NCBI RefSeq assembly: GCF_020509005.1
Contig: NC_063021.1
Coordinates: 2,108,001 to 2,172,000 of the forward strand
Origin: Fulvia fulva
Lineage: Eukaryota; Ascomycota; Dothideomycetes; Mycosphaerellales; Mycosphaerellaceae
Direction of reading: 5' to 3'
DNA length: 64,000 bases
The position numbers were made by a program, and so were the translations under genes. The number at the start of each line of letters is the position of its first letter. Position 1 is the first letter of the stretch. The notes under the pieces are model-generated. The model had not been told where the DNA came from. It ran no database searches and saw only the letters and a program-made list of their open reading frames with translations. Shown here piece by piece: positions 44,101 to 57,963 of this stretch.

Positions 44101-44208
44101 CGCGGCTTGGCTTTGCTTTATAACTTCGCCGCGCCTCGCGCTCCTCTTTCGTAGCTTCGTAGAACAACAACTATCTCATTCGGACCCTATGGTACGCGCG
44201 CCCTTACA
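44025..44208 (+). repeat. 3' LTR of element B
   Basis: TGTCACGGGC to CCCTTACA, 184 bases, one mismatch to the 5' LTR. It contains the pol stop codon at 44098-44100. Confidence 0.95.
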
Positions 44209-47200
44209 TATTCACGGCTATTATAGGTACTAATAAGTACAAAACTCTTTAAGAACTTCTATAGTCCTCGAAAAATACAAACGCGGGTTGATTAACGGTA
44301 GTCAACCCGCTATAAGCATTAGAAGTCCGGTTTTGAAACAAGTCCGCTTTTCGAGTCTAGTCGGGGAGACCTTAGTAAATATATTAGGGGCGGAGTGTTC
44401 TAACAATACGGCGAGTCGACATCGATAAGAAGGCATAACGAAGCTAAAACCTAAGCCTATAGACACGACTGTCTTCGACTACTTTAAGAACTACCGCGGC
44501 CCCGTATTATAACAAAGAGAAAATGTCCTCGACCTTAGCCCGTATTCGAAGAAATTGCTAGGACTACTCGGGAACCGCTAATACTTAAGCGCTAAGGTGA
44601 CTACTAACGCTCTAGGAGAGTAGGTCATTACAAATTTATACTCCGTATAGGGCGACTAGTGTACGGAGATCCTAAAATAGGGCCAGATTAATAGGTAGGC
44701 TTAGAAACGAGACGTAGGGTTATATAGACCCGGTATTAGGATACCGTATATATTTACTATATATAAGCGTAAAGCTAATAAGAAAAGACCTACTAACGCG
44801 AGCGTTTACGAGAGGCCTTAGTCGAAAGTAGATAGTGATATAGATTAGAAGCGGAAGGCCCTTTACTAGGAATCTCTAATACTAGTAGGGCAAGGCCCGT
44901 TCGATAGGAGGTATCTTATCAAAAAGTTCTCTAGTATCGAGCGCGGCTCGAGGATCATACCTAAAAGGCTCGCTAGTATTAAGGTTAGTATCGCTCTCTC
45001 GGCTAAGGAAAGACAAATGTTTAAAGAAATGCTCTTTAACCGAGCAGGTGTCCTAGCGTAGGATTTTAGCTATATACGGCAGATTAGATATAATGTTATA
45101 CCTCCTTAGAAGATTATAACGATTGCGTACAAACCGTAGTAGGCGCGGAACATTCGGTTACACCTAAGCTTACGAGCGATTATAGAACAGATAATCCGCG
45201 CTCGAATTAAGAATAGAATTCTTAAGTATAGTCAAGGTGCTTATACGAATACTTAGTTCTTAGTAGTGAAGAAGGTCGAGCTAAATAGTAAAGCTATACT
45301 ATATAGGTTGATCAACTCCGCTATACTCTTAAACGAGGTAACGATAAGGGATACGAACATTCCCCTAGATACGGACGGGTTCTCGGAAGACTTTACTAGG
45401 TATAGAGTAGCCTCTTTAGTAGACTTGTTTTCGGGGTACGACTAGATCACGCTTAACGAAAGTAGCCGAGACTTAACGGCCTTTATAACGCCTCTTAGGC
45501 TTATACGGTATATAACGTTACTATAGGGTACGACGAACTTAGTTACTTAGTTCGTACGGGTAGTAACTAAGGTGTTAATAGACTACATTTCTTACTAAGC
45601 AAAACTATTTCTTAACGATATCGGCGTAAAAGGTCCTACTAAGGACTATAGTAACGCTAAGGTAGAGCCTAGCCTTTAACGATAGGTCGTAGAACATATT
45701 ATATCCCTTAATCCTATTCTTACGGACCTAGAGAGGGCCGGAGCGGTAGTCGTAGGGGAGAGGTCGTAGTGGCATTATAAGACCCTAAAGATCGTAGGCT
45801 ATATTACTAGCCCGAGCGGCCGCTATCTAGATCCTAAGGTAGTGGCCAAGATCTTAAACTAGCTAACCCTAAAGTACGTAAAGGACGTTCGAGCTTATAT
45901 TAGGATCTATGTTTACTTCCGGATTTAGGTCCCCTAGTTCGTGATCGTCGCTCGGCTAATATATAAGCTTTTAAGGAAGGACGTCGAGTTTGTCTAGACT
46001 AAGAATAGGTAGTTCTCGAAAGAGAACCTAGTAAGATTCTTAGTAATAGTACTAGCGTTAGTAACTATCTCCTACGCCCTAGGAGCTAGCAGGATCTTCG
46101 TTTCTATTAATACGAGTAGCATTAGGTAGGGTTATATAATATCGTAGGAATCACTAGATAATACTCGACGAAGACACCCGGTAAGGTATAAGAGCGGTAC
46201 CTAGAACGTAAACGAGGCTAAGTACGATATAGGAAAGTAGGAGTGCCTCGGAGTACTAAAGGGCCTTAAGAAGGTGTAGTACTACCTCGTAGGAGTAGAC
46301 TTTATCCTCGAAGTTGATACTAAAACGCTAGTTTAGTAGTTAAATCGGCTAGTATCCGACATTCTAAACTCTATAATAGTAAGGTAGGTTACTTAGATCC
46401 GGCTATTTACCTTTAAAGTAAGGCATGTCGATAGGAAGAAACACTCCGGACCGGATATACTATCTCGTAAACTACCTATTGCTAAGGAGCTTACGGAACC
46501 TAACGATAATATTAATAAGATAATTAACGACAAATCCTTCCGTTACGCCGAGCTAGTTAACACTTTCCCCGTTATTCTAGAGCGTAAACGACTCCTCGAA
46601 CCCTAGTATAGTAATAATTCCGAGCTTATAGCTTATATTCTAGTATATTAAACACGACCGGAAGGGGTCACCCGGGCTAAGTATCAAAACCTCGTTAAGA
46701 AGAGTCCTCGGTACTACTTAAGAGACAAGCTCTTATTTTATTAGCGGCGAAGGGGTGTACCGATATAGCTAGTAGTAGACGATAACAATGCTTAGAAAGA
46801 GATCGTAATATACTGTTACGAAAAGTATAGTCACCGGGGTATAGAGCTAGTATATAATCTTATTACTAGCCGGTATTACTAGGAGGGCTACTTCTCCGAC
46901 GTATCGAATTAGGTAAGGACTTATACTCCTTATAACTTTCGCGAAGGTAACTAGAGAGTAGGAGAAATATACTTATCGACTTAGTAGGTTATAGGAGAGA
47001 GGTAGTACTACGATCCCGTCTACGTAGATAGAAACGGGTACTTACTTATCGCCCGAGAAGCTCTAAGTAGGTAGATTAAGGCGAAGGTCGTACGGAAGCC
47101 TCTAAATTCGCGGGCGATTACCAAGTTCCTATACGAGATAGTATTTAGCCGGTATAGATACTACTATTAGATTGTGCTTAATAATACTAGTATTAACAAA

Positions 47201-48130
47201 GGGGAGGTAGAGAGGATACTTATTAGTATAGGCATTAAGTACATCCGGATCTTACCCTACTATCCGTAGTTAAATATAACTATAGAAGTAGGATATCGAC
47301 CTATTCTAGCTATATTAGCTAAGCTTACTAAGAACACCTATAAGTCCTAGGAACGATAGATTACTACGGTACTTTAGGCTAATAGAACTACGGTATCTAG
47401 AATTACGGGTATAACGCCGGCGGAGGTTCTATATAGCTATCGTACTATTCTCCCGATCGAGGTAGAATACCCGATATAGGCGAACTATAAATAGGGATCT
47501 ATTAGATTATCGGAGGAGCTATTAGCTATTCGAGCGCGTTAGTTATAGGTACGGGATATAAGTCTTTAGGAGTTATAGTTACGAAGAGTAAGGCTTCGTG
47601 CCCTAAGTAAGAAATACTTCGATACTAAACGTAGTGTTAATATCTAAGGGTTCTAGGTCGGAGATCTTATAGTCAAGTTCGACAAGCCGTATAAGGATGA
47701 CCTATCTAGAAAGATTAGTTACCGCTAGCTTAGGCCGTATCGTATAGCTAAGGTGTACTCGGGGTTTAGTATATACGTCCTCGAGGAGCTTAATAGTACG
47801 AGGTTGAAGGGTATATAAGCCCGAGAGAACCTAAAGCTGATCCTATAGTTAAGACCGGACCCGGAGCTTAATCTTCCTAAAGCTAAAGATATTATAGAAA
47901 AAGGCGATCTCCCGAATAAGAACAGACCTACTACGTCCGAATCTAACGACGAAGAGGATAACGATATACTTCTAATAGGCATTAATAGAGCTACTATACT
48001 TCCGGAACTAGAATCTAAGCCGACGAGACTATAGGTACGGCCTTATAACCTTACTACGGAGGAAATGGCCAAATTCACTAGGATTTAGGTCAAAGGAGGG
48101 ATAGGACTCTATTATTTCTTTTTTTCTTAG

Positions 48131-48784
48131 GCGTAAGGAGTTCACTTAGTAGTTTTGGTTTCTGACCTTAGTTTAACTAGCTTCTAGTTCTAGTACCTAG
48201 TTTCTAGCGTACTTGACTAATTTCTAGGCTATATCCTTAATTTGAGAGTAGGCTTACTATAAAGACTAGACTTTAACTTAGCCTCCTTAGCCCCTTATAG
48301 AATGAACTTGCGATCTCCTTAATATCTCTAGACTAACTACTTAACTAGACGCCGGATCCGCCTTCTTTACGTATAACGTATAGGTATAATTTCTTAGTCT
48401 ATATTAGCGTAGCGGAGGTGAAACTAGGGACAGTTTCGTAATAGGGGAGGATATATTAACGAGCTAAGAGCCCCTTTAGACCCTAAAATTTGCGCGTCAA
48501 ATCTTGTTAACCTTTAACGGTTAATTACGTAGTAGGGGTGTATAGGGGTGGTACTAAGATATATATAGTTAGGAGGCGACCTTAGTAGGAAGCTAAGGAT
48601 TTACGAGGAATCTCTCTATAAGGCGAAGATATAGAAATCTAAAAATTTTAGATTTATTATCTTTTTTTCAAGATCGCTATATATACTTTACGGCCCGTAG
48701 ACTAGCAAGTATAAACACCTACGCGTAAGCTATCTTAAGGTCACTAGGCGCGCCCTTGCTTACTAGGGTGGTTAGTCGTCTATA
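48131..48784. other. RIP-mutated DNA between elements D and C, possible LTR of D
   Basis: This follows the end of D's pol and precedes the resumed copy C. It could be D's 3' LTR, but with no second copy in the window I cannot prove it. No gene seen. Confidence 0.35.
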
Positions 48785-51206
48785 CTAGTCGGTAAGGTAG
48801 GAGTCCCTCGTAGTCCTTTACTAAGAAAGTATCTATAATGTCGTAGTATATAGGCGGGAGCTTCTCTTTAGGATTGTAGTTAAACTGCTTGTTTAAGAAC
48901 TGATCTAGGTCATTAGCTACTATCGCGCTTAGTTTAAGGCTATTATCGTTATTATCGTTATCCTCGCGCCCCGTAGGCATAATATAGAAGTACTCGGCCC
49001 TAGGCCGGTACGCGTACATCTCCTATCCGCGCTACGAGACTTCCTAGTAATCTACCTCTTTATCTACCTCTAGAGCGGACATATTTAGCTCCGCTCCTCC
49101 GGCTATAAATCCTACTAATTCGCTAGTAAAGGGCTTTAGTCTATATTTTGTTTACTAGGTTCTACTGATATAGTTTAGAGATTGTACTATTATTAATGTC
49201 TTATTATATAGATAGTGACCGAAGTAGTAGTTAGATCTGAACGCCACCTCGCTAGTTTCCTAGAAGATGTTTAGGTTATACGCGGAGAGCTACGGTAGTC
49301 TAAAGACGATGTCGTATTCGAGGTCGGTAACGTAGTATAGTATTTACTCGTAATAACCGCCGATGACTACGTCTATAAGGGCTATATATAGAATCTAACG
49401 CGCTATAGCCGATCTATCTCCTAGTATTAATCGTCTGTTCTTCGTCAAAGGGATTAAGGGGGTTATATATTTACGTATAAATTTCTAATTAAGAAAGAGA
49501 GAGGTAGAGGCAGAATCTATAAGGCCGCGAGCCTTTTTATATTGTATTATTACGAGTAATACTATATGAGGGTATATAGCTAGTTGTTATTTATCTAGTA
49601 TATATACCGATATCTTAAGCTCCTTACTATAGTCCGTCTCTTATATTCTATATCTCTTAATCTTATACTCTTTCTATCTTAGAAAGTTCGGTTACTAACC
49701 GCTATCTACTACGCTTAGGTAGCGGTCGTGCTATTTCCCTATTACTATAGGTCGGTAGTAAGGGAGCTAAGGTTCGGGTTAGCGTTCGCGTTATTTCGTA
49801 GGCGTAGAGGGCGGTAGTCGCCGTCGTAACTATATATCGGGTATTCGGGGTTCGTTAATACGTAAGAGCCTATACGGTAGCGGTAGTACTTACCCTACTT
49901 CTTAAGGTCCTCCCGCTACTTACGGTCTAATAAAGGTAGGTTCTATAAGTAAACTAGTAGGTCCTCCTTCTTCTTCGTACCTACGTATTATAGTAGTCGC
50001 TAGACGATTATAGCGGTCGTACTAGTAGCTACGGCGCCTACGGTATTACTACCGCCCTATACGCCGTTATTATTCGAATTAGGGTTACTACGTAGGCGCT
50101 CCTTCTATAGATATAGTCGGTCGGTCTCGTAGAAGCTCTTATCTAATACCGTATATTCCTTCGTTACGGGTACCGTACTAACGCGTTATCTAATCTAGTA
50201 GTTCTTTACTAGTCTTAAACTCGTTAAATAATTGTTGTCTAGGTACGGGGATCCTCGGCTTAATACTCCTCTAAGGGTCACCCTATGTCTATCTATATAT
50301 AAAACGTAGGCCGTCTACCTCGGAGCGGAAAGTAGCTATAGTTAGCTTAAGAAGTACGCTACTATACTAACTATCGAAGTTCGGGTCTTTATCGTTCTTA
50401 AAGTACTTCGGGTTAGGTACGCCCTTACTAACCTCGATACCGCGTATTAGAGTATGGTTAATAGTAAATAGGCGTTCTAAAAGTTCGGTTAGAGGAGTCT
50501 ATATACGGGTGTTACGCGCTCGAGAGTCGCGACCGTTATTGTTATTAGGTCGTAGACGGTTTCTATTACGTCCTCGGTCGTTATTACTATTGCCGTTATT
50601 ATCGTTACTACTGCCTCCGCCGCCGCCGCCTCTACTTATAGCTTTACGATACTTACGTATTAGCTACTCGAGTAAAGTCTCGCGTAGAGGTAAATAGGAG
50701 GGTCGGTAACTATAGCGGCCTCTATTCTATATAGTGTCTTTAGTAGCTTAGAGTCGAGTCTTTAGATCGTTAACCTCCTTCTATAGAGCCTAGTTCTTAG
50801 CTTTAGTATCCTATACCTTCTTCTTCTCCTCTTATAACATTGCTAGGTCATAATCCTTCTTACTCTTTAGGTCTATAGCTATCTTCTATATTATAGCCTC
50901 CTCGCTTCGTAGTATCTTATAGATACGGTTATACTCGGTATATAGCGTAGTATATTAGGTGTTCTAGAGGTTATTAGCTCGCTCTATTATATCGAGTTAT
51001 CTACCTTTAGTAATCGCTATATTTACTACCTATAGTACGAAGTCGTAGGTAGTCTTCGGGTACTAGGATACGAGGGTCGTAAGTTTGTCTAGTATAACAT
51101 TCTAGTATTTGGATACGAGAATGTACTCTACCTCGTCGAGTAATAGGTACACCTCGTCTAGGTCGCCGCCTAGGTTCTCTTCGAGCTTGAACTCGAACAG
51201 TTCTAT
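48785..51206 (-). pseudogene. gag and protease region of Gypsy copy C
   Basis: The minus-strand frame 49019-48780 still reads 'RPRAEYFYIMPTGRE' and 'LNKQFNYNPKEKLPPIYYD', matching the spacer between protease and reverse transcriptase of the intact pol. Further right the gag linker with its Gly and Asp/Asn-rich run (about 50,560-50,640) can be matched. Stops are frequent. It is cut at 51206 by element E and continues at 57498. Confidence 0.75.
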
Positions 51207-51726
51207 TGTTAGGGCGAGAGCCTAGCCTATAAGATATAAGGGTGAAAGCGAGAATATAGGTACGAAGTGTAGATACAAAAGGGTATAGTATAATTACTAC
51301 ACAAAACAAAAGACGAAGAAAGTAAGAGAGGCCTAGGGAAGGCTAGATATTTATACGCGACCCTCGCGAGTGCGTGTCCCCGCATTAATAGGGCTAACCC
51401 GTACGAAGCCGCGCTTAGTAGCTTTGCTTAAAACCTTATTCCAACCTGCCCTACGTTCCGAGTCTTCTACGTGCTTCTTCTAGGGTCTAGCGTAGTCGCG
51501 GGTGCTCGCGGGAGTGCCGTAAGTCATATAGTTACGAGCCGAAGTGAATCTATTAAGGTTTAGTAGAGGGGTGAATTTGGAGGGCTAGGTCCCGTAGTGA
51601 ATATTACGGGGTATATAATTCTTAGCGCTTATATACTAAGCTAGACTGTCACTTCTTGACGACTTCTAAGCACTCTAAGGCTCTTTTGTCCCTACCTTCT
51701 ATACACTCTATAGGGAGACTATAACA
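51207..51726 (-). repeat. 3' LTR of element E
   Basis: 520 bases, TGTTAGGGCG to ACTATAACA; partly RIP-mutated. Confidence 0.85.
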
Positions 51727-54700
51727 GTAGCCCCCCCGAACAAAGCTAAGTTCCTACGAAGCCGTAGTAGTTCTATATATCGAGGATGTTTAGCTTTAGT
51801 ACTAGGCCTAGGCCTAATGTTATAGTCGATACACTATTCGTAAGCCCCGTCGAAGAGCTTAGATTCGAAGAGCCTACCGATATTAACTTCTAGGCCGTCT
51901 ACGCGGGCGTAGTATTCTTCGATTGCTTAACGATTAAAGATGATATATTAGATAGGTTCCTATAAGGTATCCTACTTAGGGCAACCTTGCTATTCGACTT
52001 TATACTTGATCGGCGGTAGTCCTTTAACGTCGTTAGGCTCTACGCGGATTCCCCGGATCTTACGGACGGCATAGTCGTTAGAAGGTAGGTTAATAGGCTC
52101 GTCGACTTCTACTTTATCGGGAGGACCTAGTATGTCTTGGTTTTAGTTCGGGAATAGGTCCTTAGCCGACGGCCGAAGGCGTACGGGATAGAAGACGTCG
52201 TAGATCTTTATGTTCGTAGGAAGAGCTAGACGGTAGGCGTATAAACTAATACGCTCGGTGATCTTAAAAGGACCTATGTTCTTCTAGTTCAGCTTCTTAG
52301 AGGGGCGGTCCGTCTTAATATTCTTAGAGTTAAGGTAGACTATATCGCCTACTTAGTAGTCGGGAGCTGGCTAGCGACGACGATTAGCTTAATCCTCGTA
52401 GATTGCTTATACGTATACTATCTCGTCGTGAACTTCTTTATAGATCTATAAGAGTATAGTAGCGAACTCGTCTACTGCTTACTCGTTTACGTCTTCGGTA
52501 GGCGGGAGAGGTTCTTCTAGTTCTATACCTATACGAGGGTAGTAACCTCTCGTAGTATAGAAGGGAGAGTAGCTAGTAGTCTCCGAGTCCTAGTTACGAG
52601 TAGCGAACTCTACCGTAGGGATATACTAAGGCCAATCCTTCTAGTAGTAGTCGACGAAGTAACGAAGGACCTACTCGAGGATAGCGTTCGTAATTTCGGT
52701 CTGGCCGTCGGTCTGTAGCTAAAAACTAGTCGAGAGGTTATACTTAATGCCTAGGATAGTATATAGACGCTTCTAGAAGTACGAGATGAACTAGGTGCCT
52801 CTATTAGAGGCGATACTATCCGGGAGGCCTTAAAAGCGCTAGACGAATTCGTAGAACAAGCGAGTAGTCTCCTTTACGGTCATGCTCTAGCACGGGATTA
52901 TATACCGGTCCTTAGAGTAACGGTCTACGATCACTAGAAGGGCCTTTACTTTCACGCCGCTAAAGGTCTTGCCGTAAGGAAGATCGGTAATAAAGTCTAT
53001 AGTAATGTGCTTCTACGGACGATTAGGAGCCGGGAGAGGGTATAAGAGACCGTAGGGACGGTAGCGGTTAGCTTTAGCTCTTCGGTAAGTAGCGTAGTTT
53101 AGTACGTAGCGGCGGACGTCCTTCTAGGAATACGGCTACTAGTAACACCTAGCGAGGAGCTTGTAGGTCTTAGCTACGCCTAGGTGACCCCTAGAGGCGG
53201 AGTCGTAGATAATTTGAAGAATCTTAGCTCGGATATTAGAGCCTTCGGGCTACGGTACGTAAAGCTTCTTACGGAAGTAGACGACACCTTCCTAGAGCTC
53301 GTACTCGGATAGCGAGAAGCCCGGGAATGTCCTCGCGCTAGATTTAAGGGCCTGAACTAACTCTTAGGCGTCTATATCGGCATCGTACGCTATTCGTACT
53401 CGTGCTATAATACCTTCGGGCTGCTCCTTATTATCAAACCCCTTAAAGTCTAATTCGGATAAGCCGTCGGTCGTTACTAAGCCCTCTTTATCGTCGTTCA
53501 AGTCCTTAGCGTCCGAGGCGTATTTGTTAGGCTCGGATTTATCGTCACTCTCGTTAAGGTAGGTAGGAGCGAGCACGAGAGTAGTAAAGGAAGCGGCGAG
53601 CGTAGGCTAGCCGTTCAATAGGTACTCTCGAAGCTCGGAAGAGAGGTTGTGCTCTTTAATGACTTGTTACTCTACGATTTGCCGGCCCCCTCTTCGATCA
53701 ACTAGAGAGTTACTAGGGCGGCGGGTAAGGGCGTCGGCTATCGAGTTAGCCTTACCGGGCGTATACGAGATCACGAAGTTAAACCGGGAGAGGAACTCGC
53801 TCTAGCGGGCCTAGCGACGATTAAGTAGCTTGCTCTTTATAAAGTAGACGAGGTTCTTATAGTCGGAGCTTACTTAGACGGGTATAGTAGAGCCTTCGAG
53901 CTCGGGGCGCTACTCTTCGAAAGCTTTAACGATAGCGAGAAGCTCCTTATCGTAGATCTCGTAGTTATACTCCGTAGCGGTCATCTTCTTAGAGAGGAAG
54001 GCGATAGGTAACTAGGGGGATTCAGGCGAGCGGCGTTATAGTAGGACACCGCCTACTACGCCGTCGGATACGTCGGTCTCTACACGGGTCTCTAGTTCGA
54101 AATCGAAGTGCTATAGAAGCGGGTTCTTAACAAACTTCGCTTTAAGCAAGTCAAAAGCCTCCTAGTATTCGTCGGTCTAGGCGAACTTCTTACCCTTACG
54201 CGTAAGCTTCGTTAAAGGGCGTACTACGCCCGAAAATACGTAGATGAAGCGGCGATAGAAGTTAGTAAAGCCTAGGAAACCCTAGACCTCTTTGACGTTC
54301 GTAGGAGCATCCTATTCGACGATAGCGTCGATCTTCTCTTAGTCTATCTTAATGCCGTTTACGGTAATAATCAAACTAAGGAACTTGACTTCGGTCTTCT
54401 CAAACTCGTACTTGTCGATATCGAGCTATAAGCCGGCGTCTACGAGCTTCTAAAGGACCTTATAGACGTGCTCGCGGTGCTCCTCCTTAGTCTCGCTATA
54501 GACTAGGATGTCGTCGATGTAGGTAGTATAGAACTGATCGAGGAACTCCTAAAGGATGTCGTTAATGAAGTTCTAGAAGGTACTAGGCCCGTTATAAACG
54601 CCGAAGGGCATAACGAGCGACTCGAACAGCCCGTAGCGAGTACGGAAGGCTATAAGATACTCGTGTCCTTCTGCCATTCGTAACTTGTTAAACGTAGCGA

Positions 54701-56977
54701 TGACATCGAGCTTAGTGAAGTACTTAGCCTTAGAGAGGCGCTCGAGCGTCTCCTAAATCAACGGTATTAGGTAGCGGTTCTTCTTTATAATAGCGTTTAA
54801 GCCTCGGTAGTCTACGTAGAAGCGTAGACTACCGCCGGGCTTCTTAACGAATATAACGGGACTACTAGCGCTAGAACGGCTCGCTCGAATAAACCCCTTC
54901 TTTAGGTTCTCTTCGAGGTATCTCTTACGGACGATAAGCTCTTCTCGGGACATAGAATATAACGGTCCGAACGGTATCTCTATACCTTCTTCTAGCTTAA
55001 TCTTATAGTCGTAAGGGCGATAAGGAGGCAGCTCGTCTACGGCTTTAGTATCAAATACGTAGAGGATGTAGTGTGCCTAAGGAGGGACCTTCGTAGTAGG
55101 GTCGGTAGGTATACGCTTCTTGTCGAGCTTCTCGAGGGCGATGTCGATATCGCGGAGAGAGGCGGCGAAGACTTAAGCTTTAGGCTACTTAGTAGTAGTA
55201 GTAAAGGCAGCGGCGTTCACCTAGAAGATCTTAGTATACTCAGGACCGCGCTAAGGCGGCGGAGAAGGCGGAGGTGCCGGAGGAACTTCTAGAGGGAAGC
55301 TAATAGTAAGGGAAGTCTAGTCGATAATAGGTCGGTATCGTCTAAACTAGGGGAGGCCGAAGATAAACTTCTAATGCGGTAGGGACGTAAGGAAGCTAGT
55401 GATCGACATACGCTTGCCTCCGAGGGTGATTGACGTGTGTATAACATAAGTAATCTTACTAGTAGTAGTCTCCGTGCCGTTAAAGAGTTCAAGGGTACGA
55501 GGGTACTTTAGTTCCTAGGGTTCGAGGTTAAGAGAGGTCGCGAGTTTATAGTCTATAAAAGACTCGCCTAGTACGCTAGTGTCTATAAGAGTAAGATTAG
55601 AAGAAGAGAGTTTCTTTAAGCCGATATTTACATTCGTAACGAACGGTTTATAAGCGTAGTCCTTGCCCGTCTCGTCGTATAGGTCTAGCTATACTATATT
55701 GATCCTCAACTTCTTTCCTCTCTTCACTTTCGGTAAACGTTGTTCTTAGTCTTCATCGCGTCGATAAGGAAGACCTAGGCTTTTTCCTACTTAGCGGGAG
55801 TAGTAGGAGTAGGCTCGATAGCGCCGATAGCGCCGCGAACCGGGTTACGGGCGTTACGGGTAGCGAGCTACGGACAGTTAGTTACGATATAGCCTAGACC
55901 GCCGTAGTAGGTATAGAGTCCGGCCTAGCGACGGCGAAGCTTCTCTTCGGGAGTGAGCTTACCGTTAACGAGGCCCTAGACTCGAGGGACGGCGGCACTA
56001 GCGCTAAGATCTATAGCGTCACCTATAGAGACGGGAGGGAGAGCCGTAGGAGCGGCGGCGCCTAGTAGAGTAGCGAAGTGGCTTCCGGGACTACGAGGCT
56101 AACGACCTTAAGAACGGGAAGCGAGGAGAGAGGCGGTATATTTTATATTAGAGTCGAGGCGCTAGTAGGTCTCGACGAGCTTACGGAAGCTTATAGTACC
56201 GACGTCCTTGTCCTCGAGGGCTCGAAGAAGCTCTACTAACAAACTACGGCGGAGAGTGCTCTTCTTAGTCTCTTCGTTATAGCCGGTGAACCCGATATCG
56301 CGGTTAAAGGCCGCGAGGTACTCGGCGAAGCTCTTGTTCTTCTAGAGGAGGTTATAGATAGCGTTCTAGGCGGTGGCTCTACGGTCTAGATTACTAAAGG
56401 CAGCACGGAGGTCCTATATTAAGGTAAGGACGTCCGGGCAGCCGATAGTCTACGTAGCGTTGTCGATATAGTGTTATACCTAAGCCGCGGCGTCTCCCCG
56501 AAGGAGGGAGAAGACGTACGTAACTTTGTCCTTCTCTTACGGAAAGTGGTCGGTATTAGCTAATAGCTTAATAGTGAGCTATGTCTCAAATGCCTTAAAC
56601 TTGCTCTTATTACCGTCGAACTCGTCTAGGTCGTTGACCTTCTTAGAGAAGTGCTAGCGGCGGTTGTTATCGGCGTACGGGGCGAGGTTCTAGAAGGTGT
56701 TTATAATACCTTGAAGGTATATTACTTAGTTATTTGCTTACTCGACCTACTAGGCGGTCTCGCGGAAAGAGGAGACGGTACGGTTAATAAGAGCGTAGGC
56801 GGTATCGGGGTTAGCGTTTGCCTAGGTACCGAAGGTAGCGGCGTTCGAGAAGGGGATGTTAGTCTACTTACTAAAGTGGAATAGAGTGCCTTAGTTATCG
56901 AGGTTGACACTTCTATCGGTAGCGTGGTCACCTATAAGGATGACTCGAGTGGTTGACGGTTTGTTAGTCTTTTATAA

Positions 56978-57497
56978 TATTAGGGCGAGAGCCTGGCCTA
57001 TAAGATATAAGGGTAAAAGCGAGAATATAGGTGCGAAGTATAGATATAAAAGGGTATAGTATAATTGCTATACAAAACAAAAGACGAAGAAAGCAAGAGA
57101 GGCCTAGGGAAGGCTAGATATTTATACGCGACCCTCGCGAGTACGTGTCCCCGCATTAACAGGGCTAACCCGTGCGAAGCCGCGCTTAGTAGCTTTACTT
57201 AAAACCTTATTCCAACCTGCCCTACGTTCCGAGTCTTCTACGTGCTTCTTCTAGGGTCTAGCGTAGTCGCGGGTGCTCGCGGGAGTGCCGTGAGTCACAT
57301 AGTTACGAGCCGAAGTAAATCTGTCAAGGTTTAGTAGAGGGGTAAATTTGGAGGGCTAGGTCCCGTAGTAAATGTTACGGGGTATATAATTCTTGGCGCT
57401 TATACACTAAGCTAGACTGTCACTTCTTAACGACTTCTAAGTACTCTAAGGCTCTTCTGTCCCTACCTTCTATACACTCTGTAGGGAGACTATGACA
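56978..57497 (-). repeat. 5' LTR of element E
   Basis: 520 bases, TATTAGGGCG to ACTATGACA. It differs from the other LTR mainly by CA/TG-to-TA changes, in both directions, so each copy mutated on its own after insertion. Confidence 0.85.
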
Positions 57498-57963
57498 TCT
57501 ATAAACTTAATCTTACTACCTTCTTCTCGCTCGAAGGCTTTCTAGTAAGCTTTATTAATTTCCTATTATAGCGCGACACCGGTGTCTACTATAACCCGCC
57601 GGTTATCGTCCTATATCTAACTTAGAGGACAAGAGGAGAGGTCGGGGAAAAGAGATATACGCTACTTACCTTTACCCTTAGGCTTTAGTAGCGGTGGTAT
57701 ACCGCCGTTTATCTATAAAGTTATATTATCTAGGTTCGGGAGAGGCGTAACGATACCTATTTCCTAACTATCTACGAGCGCGCGACTACCTACTAATAAT
57801 ATCGCCGCGTTACGTTCTCTAGGCATTTACGCGCTATACGCCTTACCGTATTCTATATTCTAATGCGACTCTACGCGTTCTTCGAGTTCTATAGTTCTAT
57901 CTATTACTATTATTACGCGTCCCTTACCTAGATCTACGATCTAGGTAGGGTAGTAGAACAAAC

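Larger units (their letters stand above)
36987..44208 (+). mobile_element. Gypsy element B: intact chromovirus
   Basis: This 7,222-base LTR retrotransposon has 184-base LTRs differing at one base, a perfect 5-base duplication, open gag and pol frames linked by a frameshift signal, a polypurine tract and a chromodomain. It carries no RIP changes although it lies in RIP-saturated DNA, so it inserted after that DNA was mutated. It appears capable of autonomous movement, apart from an unusual protease triad (DSA). Confidence 0.95.
36982..44213. repeat. TATTC target-site duplication of element B
   Basis: Identical TATTC at 36982-36986 and 44209-44213, directly outside the two LTRs. Confidence 0.95.
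35945..48130 (+). mobile_element. Gypsy element D (second family), RIP-mutated and interrupted
   Basis: This plus-strand gag-pol relic is split by the intact element B at TATTC. The first piece (35945-36986) reads as a gag-like region with stops in place of Gln and Trp. The second (44209 to about 48130) has a reverse transcriptase core near 45,420 (VASLVDLFSGYDQITL), a second core block near 45,480, and an integrase region near 46,800-47,500 with HRGIE and an 'ITPAEVLYSYRTILPIEVEY'-type end. It is clearly a different Ty3/Gypsy family from A, B, C and E. Its 5' LTR is not seen: the left end is fused to a broken LINE at 35944. Confidence 0.7.
51207..57497 (-). mobile_element. LTR retrotransposon E (third Gypsy family), RIP-mutated
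   Basis: The element is 6,291 bases with 520-base LTRs (51207-51726 and 56978-57497; TGTTAGGG to ACTATGACA, with TG and CA partly turned to TA) and identical TCTAT at 51202-51206 and 57498-57502. It is inserted in the gag of copy C. The minus strand carries a reverse transcriptase: '[20 protein letters not shown]' in the open piece 54953-54753 and YIDD at 54510-54521. Integrase-like sequence lies towards 52,000 and gag near 56,000. GTAGCCCCCCC after the left LTR is the complement of its polypurine tract. Many stops make it inactive. Confidence 0.85.
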
